DNA of 64,000 nt from NCBI GenBank assembly GCA_010909165.1, contig MU008213.1:47481-111480 (forward strand), given 5' to 3'. The notes under the pieces were generated by a model. It made no database searches and had not been told where the DNA came from. It was given only the letters and a program-made list of their open reading frames with translations. Source of the DNA: Anthoceros angustus (taxonomy: Eukaryota > Streptophyta > Anthocerotopsida > Anthocerotales > Anthocerotaceae). Of this stretch, positions 10,630 to 23,496 are shown piece by piece. A program made the translations under genes and the position numbers. Within the stretch, counting starts at the first letter, position 1, and the number at the start of each line of letters is the position of its first letter.

Positions 10630-10715
10630 CGTTCAAGACACACGGACAAACTATGTGGAGCGTTCGTAACCCGCACCCAAACAAACCTACATTCGCGCAT
10701 CTTAGGACTATTCAA
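10630..10715 (+). repeat. Short direct repeat, second copy
   Basis: A diverged copy of the segment at 10015-10115. It lies between the Pol end and the 3' LTR, while its partner lies just outside the LTR, giving an A-LTR-A' arrangement. Confidence 0.6.
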
Positions 10716-11019
10716 AAGCGTTTGGCCCCCTGCCAAAGTAGCTGCCATTTACTGTGAAATAGCACTTGGGCGTATCATAAAACCTTCTATAGAAACGCCG
10801 AAACATACTATCTTGAAGTTGGGGCTGAGAAGGGCACTCATACTCTGTGCGTCCTGTGGCCAATAAAGCTGCCACCCGCCTCTCTTCGGGGTCGAAGTAT
10901 TCGTCCACTTGTGCCTTCCCCAGCCGCTGCCGTTCTCTGGCTCGATGGCGAGCCAAAAGTTCTTCTTCCTCATCACTGTCAAGCTCCGTTTTAACTCTGG
11001 CCATCTGTGGCCCATTCAA
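10708..11019 (-). pseudogene. C-terminal tail of Ty3 Pol
   Basis: A 103-residue open frame at the 3' end of the minus-strand element. It begins with an acidic-basic helical segment (DSDEEEELLARHRARERQRL) and ends FRRFYRRFYDTPKCYFTVNG plus a short tail. It lies just upstream of the 3' LTR in the direction of transcription, where the Pol C terminus is expected. No chromodomain signature is visible. Assignment rests mainly on position. Confidence 0.5.
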
Positions 11020-12599
11020 GCCATTTACATAGTACTGCTTTTCGATGCACTGGGTGCGTAAATAATCACCGACGTTGTGGTTGAGTACGGCCTCGGTTAC
11101 TCATCCATTCTAGAATTCACATGCTAAGCAAGCAAGCGGTAAAAGCTGCAGGGGTAGCCTATGGCGTGTCGTCACCTTTCTCCCGATGTAAATGAAGCCA
11201 CACTAATTGCACAAATCTGCGGGTTTCTCCTGTGCTATACATCAAAACCCTTCCTTGGGCGCGGTGATCAAACACACGATGCATAAAAGGTGATGCTCCA
11301 ATTTGCGAAATGCCCTTCACAATAGCTAGTCCACGTGCGTTTGCCTATTCATTCCTCTCCACGCAAGTTCAAACAAATCCTTGTGGTCATATGGAAAATT
11401 TTGACCTTGCAAGTCTCATGATGAGACTCCACATACAAAAATTCGGGAATGTCTGCAGATTCTGGTTTGCCGGTGATATTCGAACAGTCGCCACTTATCT
11501 TCCCATGGCTCGGAAATTGGGGCACACTATGATGCATCCTGCAGTCTTACATGTGATGCTTCCGATCCATTGTCAAACCTCTACACCACAGTCTCCCGGT
11601 TAGTCACGATGTCACAATTCTCACCCGCTCTGCCAGCATGCAGGTGAAGACTTGTTAGTGGCTTTTTCTCGGCCCGCGGTGTCGGCCAACCTCAGTCACC
11701 CGTGAACAACAAGGAGCTCAAGGCGCGGTTGTGATTGTGCTCTCAATCTACCAGGGTTGTGAGCTTGCCTTCCCTCGAATCAGCGCGACCTCAATCCACA
11801 GATGACCAACAAATCACCTTGATGCAGGATGCCACGCTTGCGATCCGTTCCTCACGATGCCCGGATGCTCCAATCGTGTTGTTGTGCCACGGGCCTCGAC
11901 CTCCACCATGTGCCGCCCACCTTGTCTTTGGCCCCAATTTTGATGATGCTTAGTTTGCTTGTCCCTCATGTGCCTCACGGTGCCTTAGTGCGGAACCTCT
12001 CATATTTACACCGATAACCTAACCCTTTGCGAACAAGTATGACCCGTTTGCGGTAGGGCTTCAAACACTCATCTCTTGTACTGCCATCATCCAAAACACT
12101 TTGTTACTACCCACTCATGCTCCTTGCTTGCGCGGCAGGCTCTTTGCAGATAGACCCTATTGGGTCGTGGTTGGAACTTGCGACATTCATGAGGCACCCA
12201 CCGCCCCCTGACCACTTGATTTGCTTGTGGATGAGCACGGTGGCGAACCATTCACCTCTGGAATTGTTACGAGTGGCGGTCAAGCAAAACGTGATACCCT
12301 CCGTTGCATTTGTCACAAAGCAACATCGGCTCGAGGATCGATGCGTGACCAGAACTCACAAGGCGAGATCAATCGGTGGTTTCCATGCCCGCGGTTGCGT
12401 TCTTGTGTCGAGATTGGGCAAGTGGCACGGTGCCGGTGCCATGCTCCAACGCCCATCTTGCCCTTCCAACTCAATCACCCTTGCTCACCGCGTGGACTAC
12501 CGCAGATCAAGCGTCGGTGCTCACATCTAAAGTAGTTGAGGGTCGATCACGCAGTAAACTCACGCCTCAAACTTCCTTGCTTTGGGTTTCCAGATCCTC

Positions 12600-13639
12600 C
12601 ACAGTGAATGCATATCGTTGGTCCCGATGTTGGGCTATAGCAAGATTATCCATGGCCATTGGCATCACACGTTAAACAGCTTGCTCTTGCTTGCAATTCG
12701 ACAAACATCCCATAGGATCCACATGTCCGATCCACGGGCTTGGAGTAAGTGTACGCTACTATGTTGGCATGATTGCATTTCGGCCAAACATGATGTAGTA
12801 GGGGCGAAGTTACCAAGCGGCTTGTACCGATTCGATATCCTAGAGCTACATAGGCAATAGCTCGTCCCGAATCGGGTTCTATCTCCATACAATATTTGCA
12901 GAGAGTCCTTGAAGGTGCGGACTAAACGCCCGCCAACACTGCGGGTGATCCGGGAGGTTCGCTGATCTATCGGACTTGATCCGATGCTTGAAACTCTCCT
13001 CGAAACTCATTGCCTTGGTCATCAACACCTCGCACTGCCGTACGAGAACACATTGCAAAAGCCTGCGCGGTATATTGCGAACCGGTGGCGAAGGCCAACT
13101 CCACCCGCCATGTTCGATCATCAACATACAATGTCATGTTGCCGACACGTGGTAGTTCGCATTAGATCAACGAGACCATCGAAGAAAAGTCCCGATGGGT
13201 AGCAGATGCAACACCATATCTTGGGTGGAGAATCGGCCTTTCTTGCATCACAGCGGCATTGGCCACCACCTTTTCAGCATACATGCCCACCAAAGTACGC
13301 ATTTTCAACATATGATGAGTCCTTCACTCCAAAGTGGCCAAGCGTGACATGTACCTTAGTCACCAATTGCTTCCTTTCTCCTATGGGTGGTACTTCCTTG
13401 AGCACTCCACGATCCGTGACCCACACCTTACCGTTTTCATAAGTGTGCGATTTTCCGTTGTAGTTTTTGCAGCTGAGGCATCCATACGGGACACTCCATC
13501 CGTGGTGTATAGCTTGCTCATTCTTCCATATGTCTCTTCCTCCCTCGGCCCATTGCCTTCCATCTTCACTGTTACAGACATCGAGGCCATGTAATAGCGG
13601 GCATGCTTTGAGTGAGTTTAAAGTCCTGCCTTGCTCCAA
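12600..13639 (-). pseudogene. Ty3 integrase, frameshifted
   Basis: On the minus strand, 13274-13639 encodes the N-terminal zinc-binding part of a Ty3 integrase: LVTKVHVTLGHFGVKDS with the HHCC-type histidines, then a degraded aromatic tract. In a shifted frame just beyond come Cys residues near 13.2 kb and FFDGLVDL, likely the first catalytic Asp. At about 12995-13035 DQGNEFRGEF matches the core motif preceding the catalytic Glu. The protein would insert element cDNA into the genome. It is broken by at least three frame changes and is certainly inactive as read. Confidence 0.75.
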
Positions 13640-14128
13640 TCACATCTCCTTTATCGCACATTGGGTTTCTCACGAGGGCCGTCGGCATTGAGATGCACTT
13701 TACCCTTCGGACTGTCACGCATGTCATATTCGGCGATGGCGCCCATCGGGCAAGTTTTCCTCATTTCATTTGTCATCAGCCGGTGAAGGGCTGATGATGT
13801 TGACAAGTTAAGCTCACCAAACAAATACACGAAATGTAAAACCGCCCAAAGCGCAGGCATTCCCTTCATCGATGAGTAGTTTGCTTCCGCGGCATTGTTG
13901 GACCTACTTGCATATCGACAACTCGCTCCTTTCCTTCTTCATACATGCAGGCGGCGGCTCAAGACCAGCACTCCGGTCAAGTATATAAGACAAATGGCTT
14001 ATCAAAATCGGGCCTTTTGAGCATTGGCCTTTTCAGGGTTCTTCAACTCACCTTAAGCCTCTTCTGCTTGTCCCCATCGCCAAGGCACTCCTTCTTGAGC
14101 AATTCATACGATTCTTGCATATCTTTGC

Positions 14129-14830
14129 TCATGTTTCGGACAAACCGGCGGTAATAATGACAAGTCCCGAAATGCCCTTAAAGGCAATGTCTCTAGGCGG
14201 GCATGAGATCAATTGCCCGCACCTTGGTGAGGCAACACCCCACAGAACTATCTTATGCCCCAAGTACTCTATCTCCTTGTAAGCAAACTTGCATTTCTTT
14301 GGGTGTGCCTTCAACCCTGATTTGGCCAATCTTCCAAAATCTCAAGGTGTTGGAGATGTTCTTCCAGTACATCGAACACTAAGATGTCATCGATGTAACA
14401 TCTTACAAACGATCCACAGAACTCCAAATCGACCACCAGCTGAAAATAAATGGATGCGTTTTCAAACCAAATGGCATTGTTTCCCACTCCACTGGTCCTT
14501 ACCCCAAAAGCGGTCTTGCACTTGTCTCTTTCTTGATGACTATTTGATTGAATCGACCGAAATCAATGTAGTGAAATACTTGGCCAAATGGCATCAAAGA
14601 TTTCATCCGGCGTTGGCATGGGATATCGCTCCATGGGTGTCACCTCATTCAAAGCACGATAGTCTCCACATCCTTCTGTCGTTCCATTCGCCATTCTCGT
14701 CCTTTTTCGAACCACAGGTTGCGCATTGAGGTAGACTTCGATTAGTCCATTCGACTCCTTACATCTCCTATCCACAATGTCCCACTCCATGGGACTCAAC
14801 CTGCCCCTTCGAAACACGGCTCATTGGTGG
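14129..14830 (-). pseudogene. Ty3 reverse transcriptase, frameshifted
   Basis: From right to left: CGDYRALNEVTPMERYPMP followed by TPDEIFDAI (14563-14817) is the conserved N-terminal block of Ty3/gypsy RT. CYIDDILVFD, the YxDD catalytic motif, is readable around 14375-14405 in another frame. HPKKCKFAYKEIEYLGHKI (14230-14320) is the post-catalytic block. All three are in the right order and spacing, with frame changes between them. The enzyme copies element RNA into DNA; this copy cannot be translated intact. Confidence 0.9.
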
Positions 14831-16429
14831 TAGTGGTGATCTTGAACTTGATACGATCATACCGCTCAGCCAGCTAGCGAAGGTGTGCGATTCACAGATA
14901 TCCCGAATCTTACATTGATCGGACTTCTTCTAACTCTTCGCATATCGCCACTCATGTGTTGAGTTTCTGTGTTCTCTCTTGTGTCACGGTCCTGCGGTTC
15001 GCGTATGACCTCCTTTGTGTATTGTATTGGAAACTCGCCTTCTTCAAGCGATGTGATGCGCATCACCTCGCCACATGCACATATCTATTGTGTGGCAGAC
15101 CCACGTTCAACCCATTGCAGGCGGATCAAACGCTTGACCCCTTGCATCGATATGTTTGAAATGCCCCGTGATGGTCCGTCGCATCAAACCCCATGGCCCT
15201 TTCGCTCCATCAGTGGGCTCACCTACCTCATTTCCAACGAGATCCACCACGGTGCCGTCCGCCTCTCGAAGGCATAAGATTGGGGTCCTTACGAGTGTGG
15301 GCGGGCCCCTTCGGCTTCCCAACCTTATTCTGAAATCGTGGAGGTTTGTCCATCTTCCGCATGGTGTGATCGTCCGCCTTTTCTAAGATATCATCCACAT
15401 ATTGTTTCTCTGGTTTGGTCAACTCACGGTGTTGCAGAACCTCTACAGTCACGTTTGTCCAAAACTTGCACCGGTGGGCATATGAGCGTTTGCATCAATA
15501 ATGAATTCCTCTCCTATCCAACCGGGCTGCTCGTAGCCTCCTCCCATGTTCACGCTTATCGAATGCTCCGCACATTTCCAGACGTCAGCCAAGTGGGATT
15601 GATTGGCTGTACTTCCTTGAATCCCGTTACTTACTGCCCACTTCCACCGTCACCCTTTCCACAACCGCCGGAAAACGTCTTGCATTCCCATCTGAAGCTG
15701 ACATATCGTGGCACTGGCCGCTTCGGTATCGTTCCCTGTCGACATCATGGGGTAACGCCTCGACATCCCTTCACGCCTCCATGCTTAATAGTCCGGGATA
15801 CGCCTTTGCATCCCGATGATCCTAGATTTAGCGGCACGCGTGCCTTCTCGCACTTCACACACGTGTATTTCCTCACCCATTCCACTCTTCAATCTGCTTC
15901 AAGCCCATCGATCCCGACTCCATGAGGTGTATACCTCGCTCGTCGGTTGCCACCGAATCACATCCGTATTGATCCTTAAGCGGCTGCCCCTCTAACTGGC
16001 AAGCATTTTTCGGACACACATCGGTGGCTGCCACCTTAGCTTTGTCGGGTGAGCTCCCGGGCCAAAGCTTTCGGCAGCGGGGGTTTTTTTACATACATAC
16101 ACTGCTTTGGCGCTCCTCACCACTCCTCTTCACTTGAGTTCACGTTTCTTCCCATACCACTTGCACTGCAATGCTATCGGGTGAATGCAATCATGCTGTC
16201 GATCTCGGCATGTCGCCTCATATCAAGCGGAATCACACTTGTGAAGTCCCCATCCCGCCATCGCTATATAAAATGCTTCAGTGTAACGGATCTACCCCAT
16301 TCTTTGGGCGTGCATGGCATCCCATTAGCGACACATCGTAATTCCTTGCGTTAGACGACACCAAGCAATGAACTTGATGAGGCATCCTTTGTGCACGGCT
16401 TGAACTCTATGCGTCTTGGCTCACAGTCA

Positions 16430-18300
16430 TTCCCATCACCGTTCCTTGGTTCCTGGATGTGGTAATGTGCACTTCACATGGCTTAAGCTTATCCCGTGTC
16501 TGGAGGCCTTACATGCCCCGTGCCGAGCCAGTCGCGCTGTATCTACCAACACATGTTGGGGCAAAGCCGTTGACGTTACCTCCCGACCTTGATTATTGAC
16601 CATGGCAATGCCTCCTTTTGCCCGTGCTTCGGCTTGGTGATCCCCACATGGGGCGCATCCGGACACTGCGTCTGCGGACTCCTTTGCATCCGAGGCCTTC
16701 ATGGCACCGCCGTTGCGTCTTGACTCCCGGATCACGCATAGCTCATCACGGGCACATCCATCACCTTCTCGAGCATAAGTTCTCAGCCGGGTGATTTCTC
16801 TTCGTCCGTTCCTCGATCTTCTTCATGTTGCCTAAAGTTTGGGCATCTTGGTGATTCCTTTCCTCACCCTTCTTTCTTCGTGCTCCACCTCCCGGTCGCG
16901 GTCGTCCATCATCCTCGTGATTCATTGGCCATTAAGCGCACACTACTGGATCCGAATCATAATCCTCGATTGATAACCAGAAGCTTCCCGTGCTTACACT
17001 CATGGCTGGTTTTCTTCTGTGTGCACCTCCTTTGACGCTTTCCGGGTGTACCTCCTTGATTTTGCCTTGGCGGACATCCGTTCCCCAACCCCTTTGGAAA
17101 TTCGGGATGAGCACCAACATGCTTCCGTATGTCCGGTTTTGGCACATGTTCGTTGCTCCTTCTCCTTCGTCCCCCAACCCGATACTCACACTCGAAGGCC
17201 TTGCGGCCCCCTGGGAGACATTTCACCGTGGCTTTGTTGGTGGCTGATGGCCGTGTGCTCCTGGTGGCAGGGCGCGTGTTCACAGTGTGTCATGCTGCGT
17301 AGTTCTTCCTTGAAACCTTGGGTTGTTCATGGCATCTTCATCTCTCACGATTGTGCTCCTCCCGATGGTAAGCTTGTCACGCGTCGCCCTTCATGACCCG
17401 TTCGGCCATCTCATAGGCTTGTTCTAGCTCATAGTCGGCACCATGCATCATGTGCATTGGTAATCACTCTTCTTTGTCTTCCGGAAGCGGCTATGTAGAT
17501 GGGCGGCTTCCGCTCGTCTTCAGCGTGTCTTTCACCGATTGCCTCGACCTCAAATAGGCGGATCCTCGAGGTTCGTTGGGCTTGATGGTGAACACAACTC
17601 TGAATCTTCTCTATAGAGGCTAGGAAACATTTCAGCAATTTGGAGAACATTTCGTCTACCGGTATGTGATGGCATCGATTTGTGTGGGCTGGGACTCCTC
17701 CTCTCATCTACTTTCAACATCTTGGCCATTCTTGCCTGGCGAGCCCGCATCTGCAAGATCGATCCTTGCGATCACGGTAGCAAGTCGGTGCCTCTCCGCA
17801 AGCGTGCTCATCTTCCTTAGTGCCATTTGGTGGTCGGACTTGTACTTGAGCACCATCATCGATTGCCCACGAACTTTTCCTCAAAATCGATAGCGACATG
17901 CGCCATGTCTGCGGTGAACACATCATTTTACTAGGCGCTATCTCGTATTCCATTGACTTCACTACCACTCTCTTCAAATGCTATGGATCGGACGGGACCC
18001 TCCTCTCAATCGACCACTTGGTTTATGGATGAGGATATTGTGTGGCAGATGCGAGCTTCCAGATAGGAGTAAACTCGTTTGTCCACCCAAACACCATTAC
18101 CTTACCAATCCCTTCCTCTGCGAGAGACTATGTATGGCATGTCATCAAAGTTAGTGTTGGCTCCCCCTTCCGTCCAATCAGCCAACCATGAGAGTCATCA
18201 ATCACTTCATCCCAACCTACGCCTACAAATATGCGGGTTCTAGTTACGCGGGGCATTTAAATGCAAAATGGACCGACGCATAAAACAACACCAAATAGTC
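16430..18300 (-). pseudogene. Presumed Gag-protease region of the Ty3 element
   Basis: Several short minus-strand frames occur (16436-16735, 16932-17283, 17429-17707, 17714-17977). They are rich in Arg, Lys, Gln and Glu, including an Arg-rich stretch (GGRRRRSNEHVPK) at about 17170. VLVDT near 16.54-16.56 kb is a candidate protease active site but lacks the expected Gly after Thr. Position between the right-hand LTR and RT fits Gag-PR. No zinc knuckle could be read. Confidence 0.4.
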
Positions 18301-18443
18301 TCGGCACCTCATCACAGTTCACCATGGACTTCATCATGTGCTCCACCGTCCTTACATGATGTCCTTGAGTTCCCTTCACACCTCGCTTTGGCTGCACACC
18401 CTTGTCGTCATGACGCCACCGCCGGCTCAAGGGATTGGCGATG

Positions 18444-18926
18444 TGCAAAATTTCATTCAATGCGGATGTGAGTCAACTCGCTCACCCGCACTTCCAGAGC
18501 TATCGCTAGCTATGCAAGGAACCTCAAATGCCACGTTTGGGATCCGATAGCCATTTGCTTAGAACAAACATCGACAATCGCCTTGCTCCGGGTGTTGGCC
18601 ATCTTATCTTGCCTAAGTGTCGGTGCCTTCCTCGCCACAGGCGCCCAGCAGCCTGTGACACCCTCACGAGCAGGCCAGACATGCATCCCGTGGCGCGGTT
18701 CCCGATGATTACTGCGTAGATCACGGGTGATCATGATGTTGACACGCCATCGCACGGCGTTTGTGGCCATCCTCACAACCTCACGGAGGCGCATGTCATT
18801 GCATGCACATCCATCGCGCATGCCCATCATGTGTGCATGTCCATAGCGGAACGCCATACCATACGTTCATTCATGCCACATACATGCGCACATATACCAC
18901 CTTCACATGTCATTTCATCGGTGGCA
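18444..18926 (-). repeat. 5' LTR of minus-strand Ty3/gypsy element
   Basis: Direct-repeat partner of 10131-10609. In element orientation it begins TGCCACC and ends near TTTTGCA. The pair bracket coding remnants that read leftward, so this copy is the 5' LTR. Confidence 0.75.
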
Positions 18927-20084
18927 TGACACCCTCATGATGATGGCCAGGAAGGGCTGCGACAAGTGCGGTGGAAGCCTCATACTTTAGCGAAGGAGGC
19001 TTTAGGTGACATATGGACGCCAGAGGTCGCAGGGGAGTCGGAAGGAGGAGAAGACGGCCGGCCGAGCGAAGGATGGCATGAGAAGCGAGGAGGAGATGAC
19101 CGCCCTCAGGTCCACCCTACCATGGTAGGTGACGGCAGCCTGCCGTGATAATCTGCCCGGACTACCGTGGTGAACAGGCTGACTCAACCTGCAGCCGTGA
19201 TGCACCCGGACTAAAGGGAGTGAGACTAACTAACCATGACCAGCCCAGCGGGCTCGCTTCTTAGTCCAGACCGTGAGTGTCTGTTGCCTTGTGAATGAAG
19301 GCAGGGTCGGTGGCTTCTGGCCCGGGGAATAGGAAGGAGGAGGTGGAAACAACCGCCGGAAGAGAGCTTGAGGGGCCGGGATCAGGTCCAGTCCAAGAAG
19401 GAAGGAGGGTGAAGTTCCCTCATCCCACGTGCAGAGGAGCTGGGCAGGAGCCGGCAGTGCAGGAAGGGCCAGGAAGGCGGATTGGTGGAAATCGGTACGA
19501 CAATTGAGGGAGGAAAGATCTTTGAGGAATGCTCCATGACTAGGTATGGACAAATCAAATAGGAGGAAGGAGCAAGGAAAATCCAACCCAAGAATCGTAG
19601 CGGTGGGAGAAGAAAAATAAAGACCAGACATGGTAGGTAGTCGGCCCTATGCCGGACTACAGGTAGTGTCTGGTGAGGAATGTGCCCAGGAGGCTGGAAG
19701 AAGAGGCGCACAGTGCGGCGTAGGCGCGATTCTTGGAGGACGGAGAGCCAAGGCGCGCCTGCAGGTGGAAGGAAGGGCAAGATTGTACTTGCCCCACACA
19801 TTAGGAAGATGACAAGGGCTGGGAAGGGGCAAGAGCAAAAGGAGGGCGAGGGAGCCAATCCACAACGGACGCGTCCCTGTCCCAGCAGGGTGAAGACTAG
19901 ATATGGTTAAAGACCATAAATGCTAGATAGAAGAATAGAAAGGACAGGTGATGTAACCTGACATCCTTCAAGGATAGATTTAGGTGAAGTTACTAGAATA
20001 GAATTTACCAAGGATCAGACAATAGCCTTGATTTGGTATTCAATCTTTGGCGGTAGGAAATAATAGAAAATTGGAAAGGTGACT
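18927..20084 (+). repeat. Element X-like debris
   Basis: GC-rich repeat sequence with the motif family GGACTACCGTGG / CGGACTAC at 19150-19215 and 19635-19670, the same motifs seen around element X at 6.65 and 8.8 kb. A short Lys-rich start (MTRAGKGQEQKEGEG) at about 19809 resembles the N terminus of the 7751 ORF. No extended coding frame was found. Confidence 0.4.
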
Positions 20085-20225
20085 GTAGGGGCACCTAAGG
20101 GAGGTTGTATGTGGAAGGCCTCCTATAAGAGGAGGAGGATTTCACAAAGTAAATATCCGTCTTGCGCTTCCACACTCCTTGAGTCCTTTGCCATTCTGAG
20201 GAGGAATTTCAGCATGAGCCAGCAG
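20085..20225 (+). repeat. Promoter-like repeat shared with 51.37 kb
   Basis: This segment has a TATA-like CCTATAAGAGG, then CGTCTTGCGCTTCCA, GAGTCCTTTGCC and GAGGAATTTC. It matches 51365-51490, where CCTATATAAGG is a clear TATA box. The shared TATA plus downstream text looks like the promoter end of an LTR, probably from element X. Confidence 0.5.
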
Positions 20226-20475
20226 TCTAAAAGGAAGCAAGCGTGCCATCCTAGGATCCAAGCTAGGCGGTGGTCAAACCACGAGGCAGCGGGGAGCAAG
20301 TACACAAAGCGTATGGAAAAGTGCTACTTGTATTAGAAAAGTAAAGAGTGTTATATAGCCAAAAGGCTACTTGGTTATTAAACCGCTATAACTGAAAATA
20401 TAAAACTACCACTAAATAGGTAGATAAGCTGGCGCGTTCTAACTTAACATATTCCAATACTCCCACTTAGTTGAA
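20226..20475 (-). repeat. Probable 3' LTR of copia-3 (partial)
   Basis: On the minus strand the sequence reads AAGTGGGAG (polypurine tract-like, about 20470-20480), then TATTGGAATATG. That is close to the common plant copia LTR start TGTTGGAATATG. A TATA-like GCTATATAACAC follows at about 20350-20361. It lies downstream of copia-3 Pol in the correct orientation. No second LTR copy was found. Confidence 0.5.
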
Positions 20476-20479
20476 ATAT

Positions 20480-21400
20480 TTTCAAAACGGGAATATAAGC
20501 TAGAGGACTAAATGAAATGTACTTTAAGTGTCTAAGCAAATGAGTGTACTCACACACAGTGGCATGCGACCAACAAAACAAACTTGCTATTACTCCTCTA
20601 GCCTCGCTCTCCTTCGCTTGCTACCGCCTATATCTAGAGCTATGGCGACTATGAGCATCACAGGATTGCTCCTCCTCTTGCTCACGGTGGGAATCCTTGC
20701 CTTCTTCTTCTCGCGCGTCCTTCCTTCTTCCACGTAATCTTAGTCTTCATGTCGGACTCGGTGCGAGGCCTCGAGGTATGAGCGGACACAGATTCCAATG
20801 AGGAAATTTTCTGAGCGCCAGTCCTTCCTTCACAATATGTTACTTGACTCACGCATTGTGTCCTTCAATGCTCCCACTGGAGCTCCACTTCATGAGAGCT
20901 CGAAGGCCAAGCCAGCGAGGCAATCAAAACCGATGATAAGGGCACTCCATGAAGTGTTGCGCCAGGTGGAGTTCAACAAGGTGATGCAGAGGCAACAGGG
21001 AAAAGAGGGTAGGGGCTGCTAGTGGAGGCAGCAAAGGAGGAACTCTTGGCTTGTATGAAGGTTCCTTTGCCTCTGGATTCAGACGACGAGGAATACATGG
21101 AGAGAGAATGGGGAGTGAAGGCTGGAAAGAAGAACAGACTGTGACAAGAAAGGAGAAGGCAAAAACAGCAAAGGAGAAAAACAAGCCTGTCTCACATATG
21201 ACAGAGTCTGGAGTTCTCGTGGACTATGGCTGTAAGTATGAAAGCACTCTTGGTATGGTGCCTGCTTTGCTAGGATGGTTGCTAACACTTACGTGGTTGT
21301 CTGACCCTCAAGGAAGAGTTTTGCGAAGTCGATAAGGCACGTGAAGATCGATCAAGCTGCTCAAAACAGGCAAACTCTCGAGGATTAGGCGAAAGACCTA
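20480..21400. other. 3' untranslated region of copia-3; no gene recognised
   Basis: This stretch lies between the Pol stop at about 21400 and the probable LTR. Short open frames occur on both strands (for example 21051-21335) but show no conserved features. Confidence 0.4.
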
Positions 21401-23250
21401 GCTAGTGGCGAGCCCTTGGTTGTCTGGTATAGGACAAATGCCAGCAACAAAAGTATGCTTTTCATGTACTGGCTTAGAGAGGGCTTTCGTAAGGAGATCG
21501 GAAACATTGTCTTCAGTAGGAACATAAGACACAATTACCTCTCCTTGTTCAGCTGCCTGACGGATGAAATGGTGACTTATCTCGATATGTTTAGAGCAGG
21601 CGTGAAATACGGGGTTCCTTGAAAGTGCGATGGCGCATTAGTTGTCTCCCAAAGTGGTGTGGGTCAGTTGAAGCTGTCCAAGGCCCTTCAAAAACTTGAA
21701 TCCATTCCTTGGCGGCGTGAGTCGCGCACGTACTCGACCGTGAAGATAAACAGATGGTACCCATGAGATTGCTGTGTTGCCCATGAAGGTACAATAAGCG
21801 CCACACTCGCCTAGTGTCGATCCCCGCCCAATCCGCGTAATAAGGTGAGGGATAAACATCCTTGGATCGCCCAAAGCATAAGCTGCCACAGGGTACCTTT
21901 GAGGTATCGAAAATCGTTTTCTTTGTCAATGAGGCTGGCTGGATTCTCAAAAGCGGACTCACATTTAGCTCGAGTAATGTCCATTCGGGTCCATCCAGAG
22001 AGATAAATCAAGGACCCAACAGCTTGTCGATAGGGTACCTTGCTCATGGCCAACTTCTCTTCCTCAGTAGTCGGGCATTGCTCCAAGGAAAGTTTCTCAC
22101 CAAGTGCCATGGGGGTAGCAACAGGCTTAGCATCGACCATGTGAAAACGTTCCAACAGTTGAGTGACAAAGTGCTCGTGGTGAATATCGATGGTGCCACT
22201 GTCTTGTTCATATGGAACTGAACACCCAAGGAAAAGGTCAACTCACCGAGATCTGTCATCTCAAACTGTGAAAGGAGGATATGCTTAATGCGGGCCATCA
22301 GGCTAGCGAATTACTAAACAGAAGTTGTCATCCACATAAGCAGTAGTATAAAATCCTTCCATTACGCAAAATATACACTGCGGTGTTCGAGTCCAAAGCA
22401 ATTGAAGCCAGTTCAATCGAAGCTTATGAAATACCTCGTACCAGGCTCTTGACGCCTGCTTGAGTCCATAAAGTGTCTTGAGAAGCTTACAAACCTTGTC
22501 CTCATCAATGACAAAACCCTCTGGCTGACTCATATAGATGTCCTCCTCGAGCAAGCCATTCAGAAAGGCAGTTTTGACATCAAGTTGATGGACTAGAAGG
22601 TTGTAATGAGCGGCTATAGCCAGGAGGATCCTTATGATGTGGACTTGACCGTGCAAAGCGTCTCATTGTAATCAAGGCCAGGAACCTGACTATATCCTTT
22701 TGCCACTAGACGTGCCTTGTACCTCCCTACTGTTCCATCTGTGTTTAGTTTCTTTTTAAACACCCACTTGCATGCTCTGCTTTCTACCTTTAGGAAGGTC
22801 GACAAGCTTCCAAGTTTGATTCTTGATGAGTGATTTGTACTCGAGTCAATGGCGACTTGCCAAAAGGTGCCTCTGGACCTTCTAAGGCTTCCTTGTAGGT
22901 AGCAGGCTCTCCTAGAAGTCAAACTCGAGCGCTAAGGCATGGATGTAACTACGCGGTGTATGGAGGTTCCTTCCATTCGACCTGGGCTTACGGATACGTG
23001 TAGAAACGGCGTAAGCGGGGCGTCCTCTTGGGATCAAAATCTAAATTGTCAGCGACAGTCTCCTCAACATCGAGTACACCACTAGCCTCTTCATCATCAT
23101 GGGCGGTGTCGATCGTGCTGTTTCATCATGATCAACATTCGCTTGTTGTTAACGTCGGGGCAGGCATTGTTGTTGTTGGTAGCCCCACGGATCCAGTAGG
23201 AGAGTCCTCATCGTCATAGAAACTAACTTGACATCCAGCAAGATCAGAAT
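21400..23250 (-). pseudogene. copia-3 Pol: reverse transcriptase and RNase H
   Basis: This is the C-terminal half of a Ty1/copia polyprotein, read leftward. From 23.2 kb it has the acidic linker before RT, then CKWVFKKKLNTDGTVGRYKA and the phrase LVAKGYSQVPGLDY (22.68-22.79 kb). Next are HQLDVKTAFLNGLLEEDIYM and KTLYGLKQASRAWYE, then the catalytic AYVDDN (near 22.33 kb). After that comes MTDLGELTFSLGVQ, then YRQAVGSLIYL near 22.0 kb. RNase H ends with HIEISHHFIRQAAEQGEVI and TEDNVSDLLTKALSKPVHE, stopping at a TAG near 21400. At least five frame changes occur. Gag, protease and integrase are absent: the element is cut at about 23.25 kb, next to a different LTR. Confidence 0.9.
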
Positions 23251-23267
23251 CGTCACACGGAAATAAG

Positions 23268-23496
23268 TGCGGAGGTGATAAAATAACACTATTAGGGCAC
23301 TCTTCACTGGGGCACCTAGGACTTAATAATTAATTTAGTCCTTAGGGCTCTAGGTAGTTTCTTTAGTAGTTATTTAATTGGTTAGTTGTTACAACCACTT
23401 ATTGGTTACAACTACCTTGCCTACATAAAGGCATGTACTTTCTATTATGAATGTAATGCAACACATATTGCTAGAGCTTGTGTATGATTCTCATCA
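23268..23496 (+). repeat. Short copia LTR
   Basis: A 229-bp repeat ending TCATCA directly before a Met-tRNA primer site. It matches 53653-53897, sharing GGGCACTCTTCACT-like text, TTAATTTAGT and GTTAGTTGTTACAACCACTT. The left end (TGCGGAGG) is inferred from where similarity starts. It abuts the truncated end of copia-3, which is on the opposite strand. Confidence 0.7.

Larger units (their letters stand above)
10610..18443 (-). mobile_element. Ty3/gypsy retrotransposon internal region, decayed
   Basis: A 7.8 kb internal region between two direct LTR copies, transcribed leftward. From right to left: a Gag-like basic region (about 16.9-18.3 kb), a possible protease with VLVDT near 16.5 kb, reverse transcriptase (14.8-14.1 kb), integrase (13.6-12.6 kb) and a C-terminal tail ending at 10.7 kb. 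That RT-before-integrase order is the Ty3/gypsy order. Frames break every 100-300 bp. No primer binding site could be placed with confidence next to the right-hand LTR. Most of 11.05-12.6 and 15.3-16.4 kb holds coding-like but unassignable text. Confidence 0.8.
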
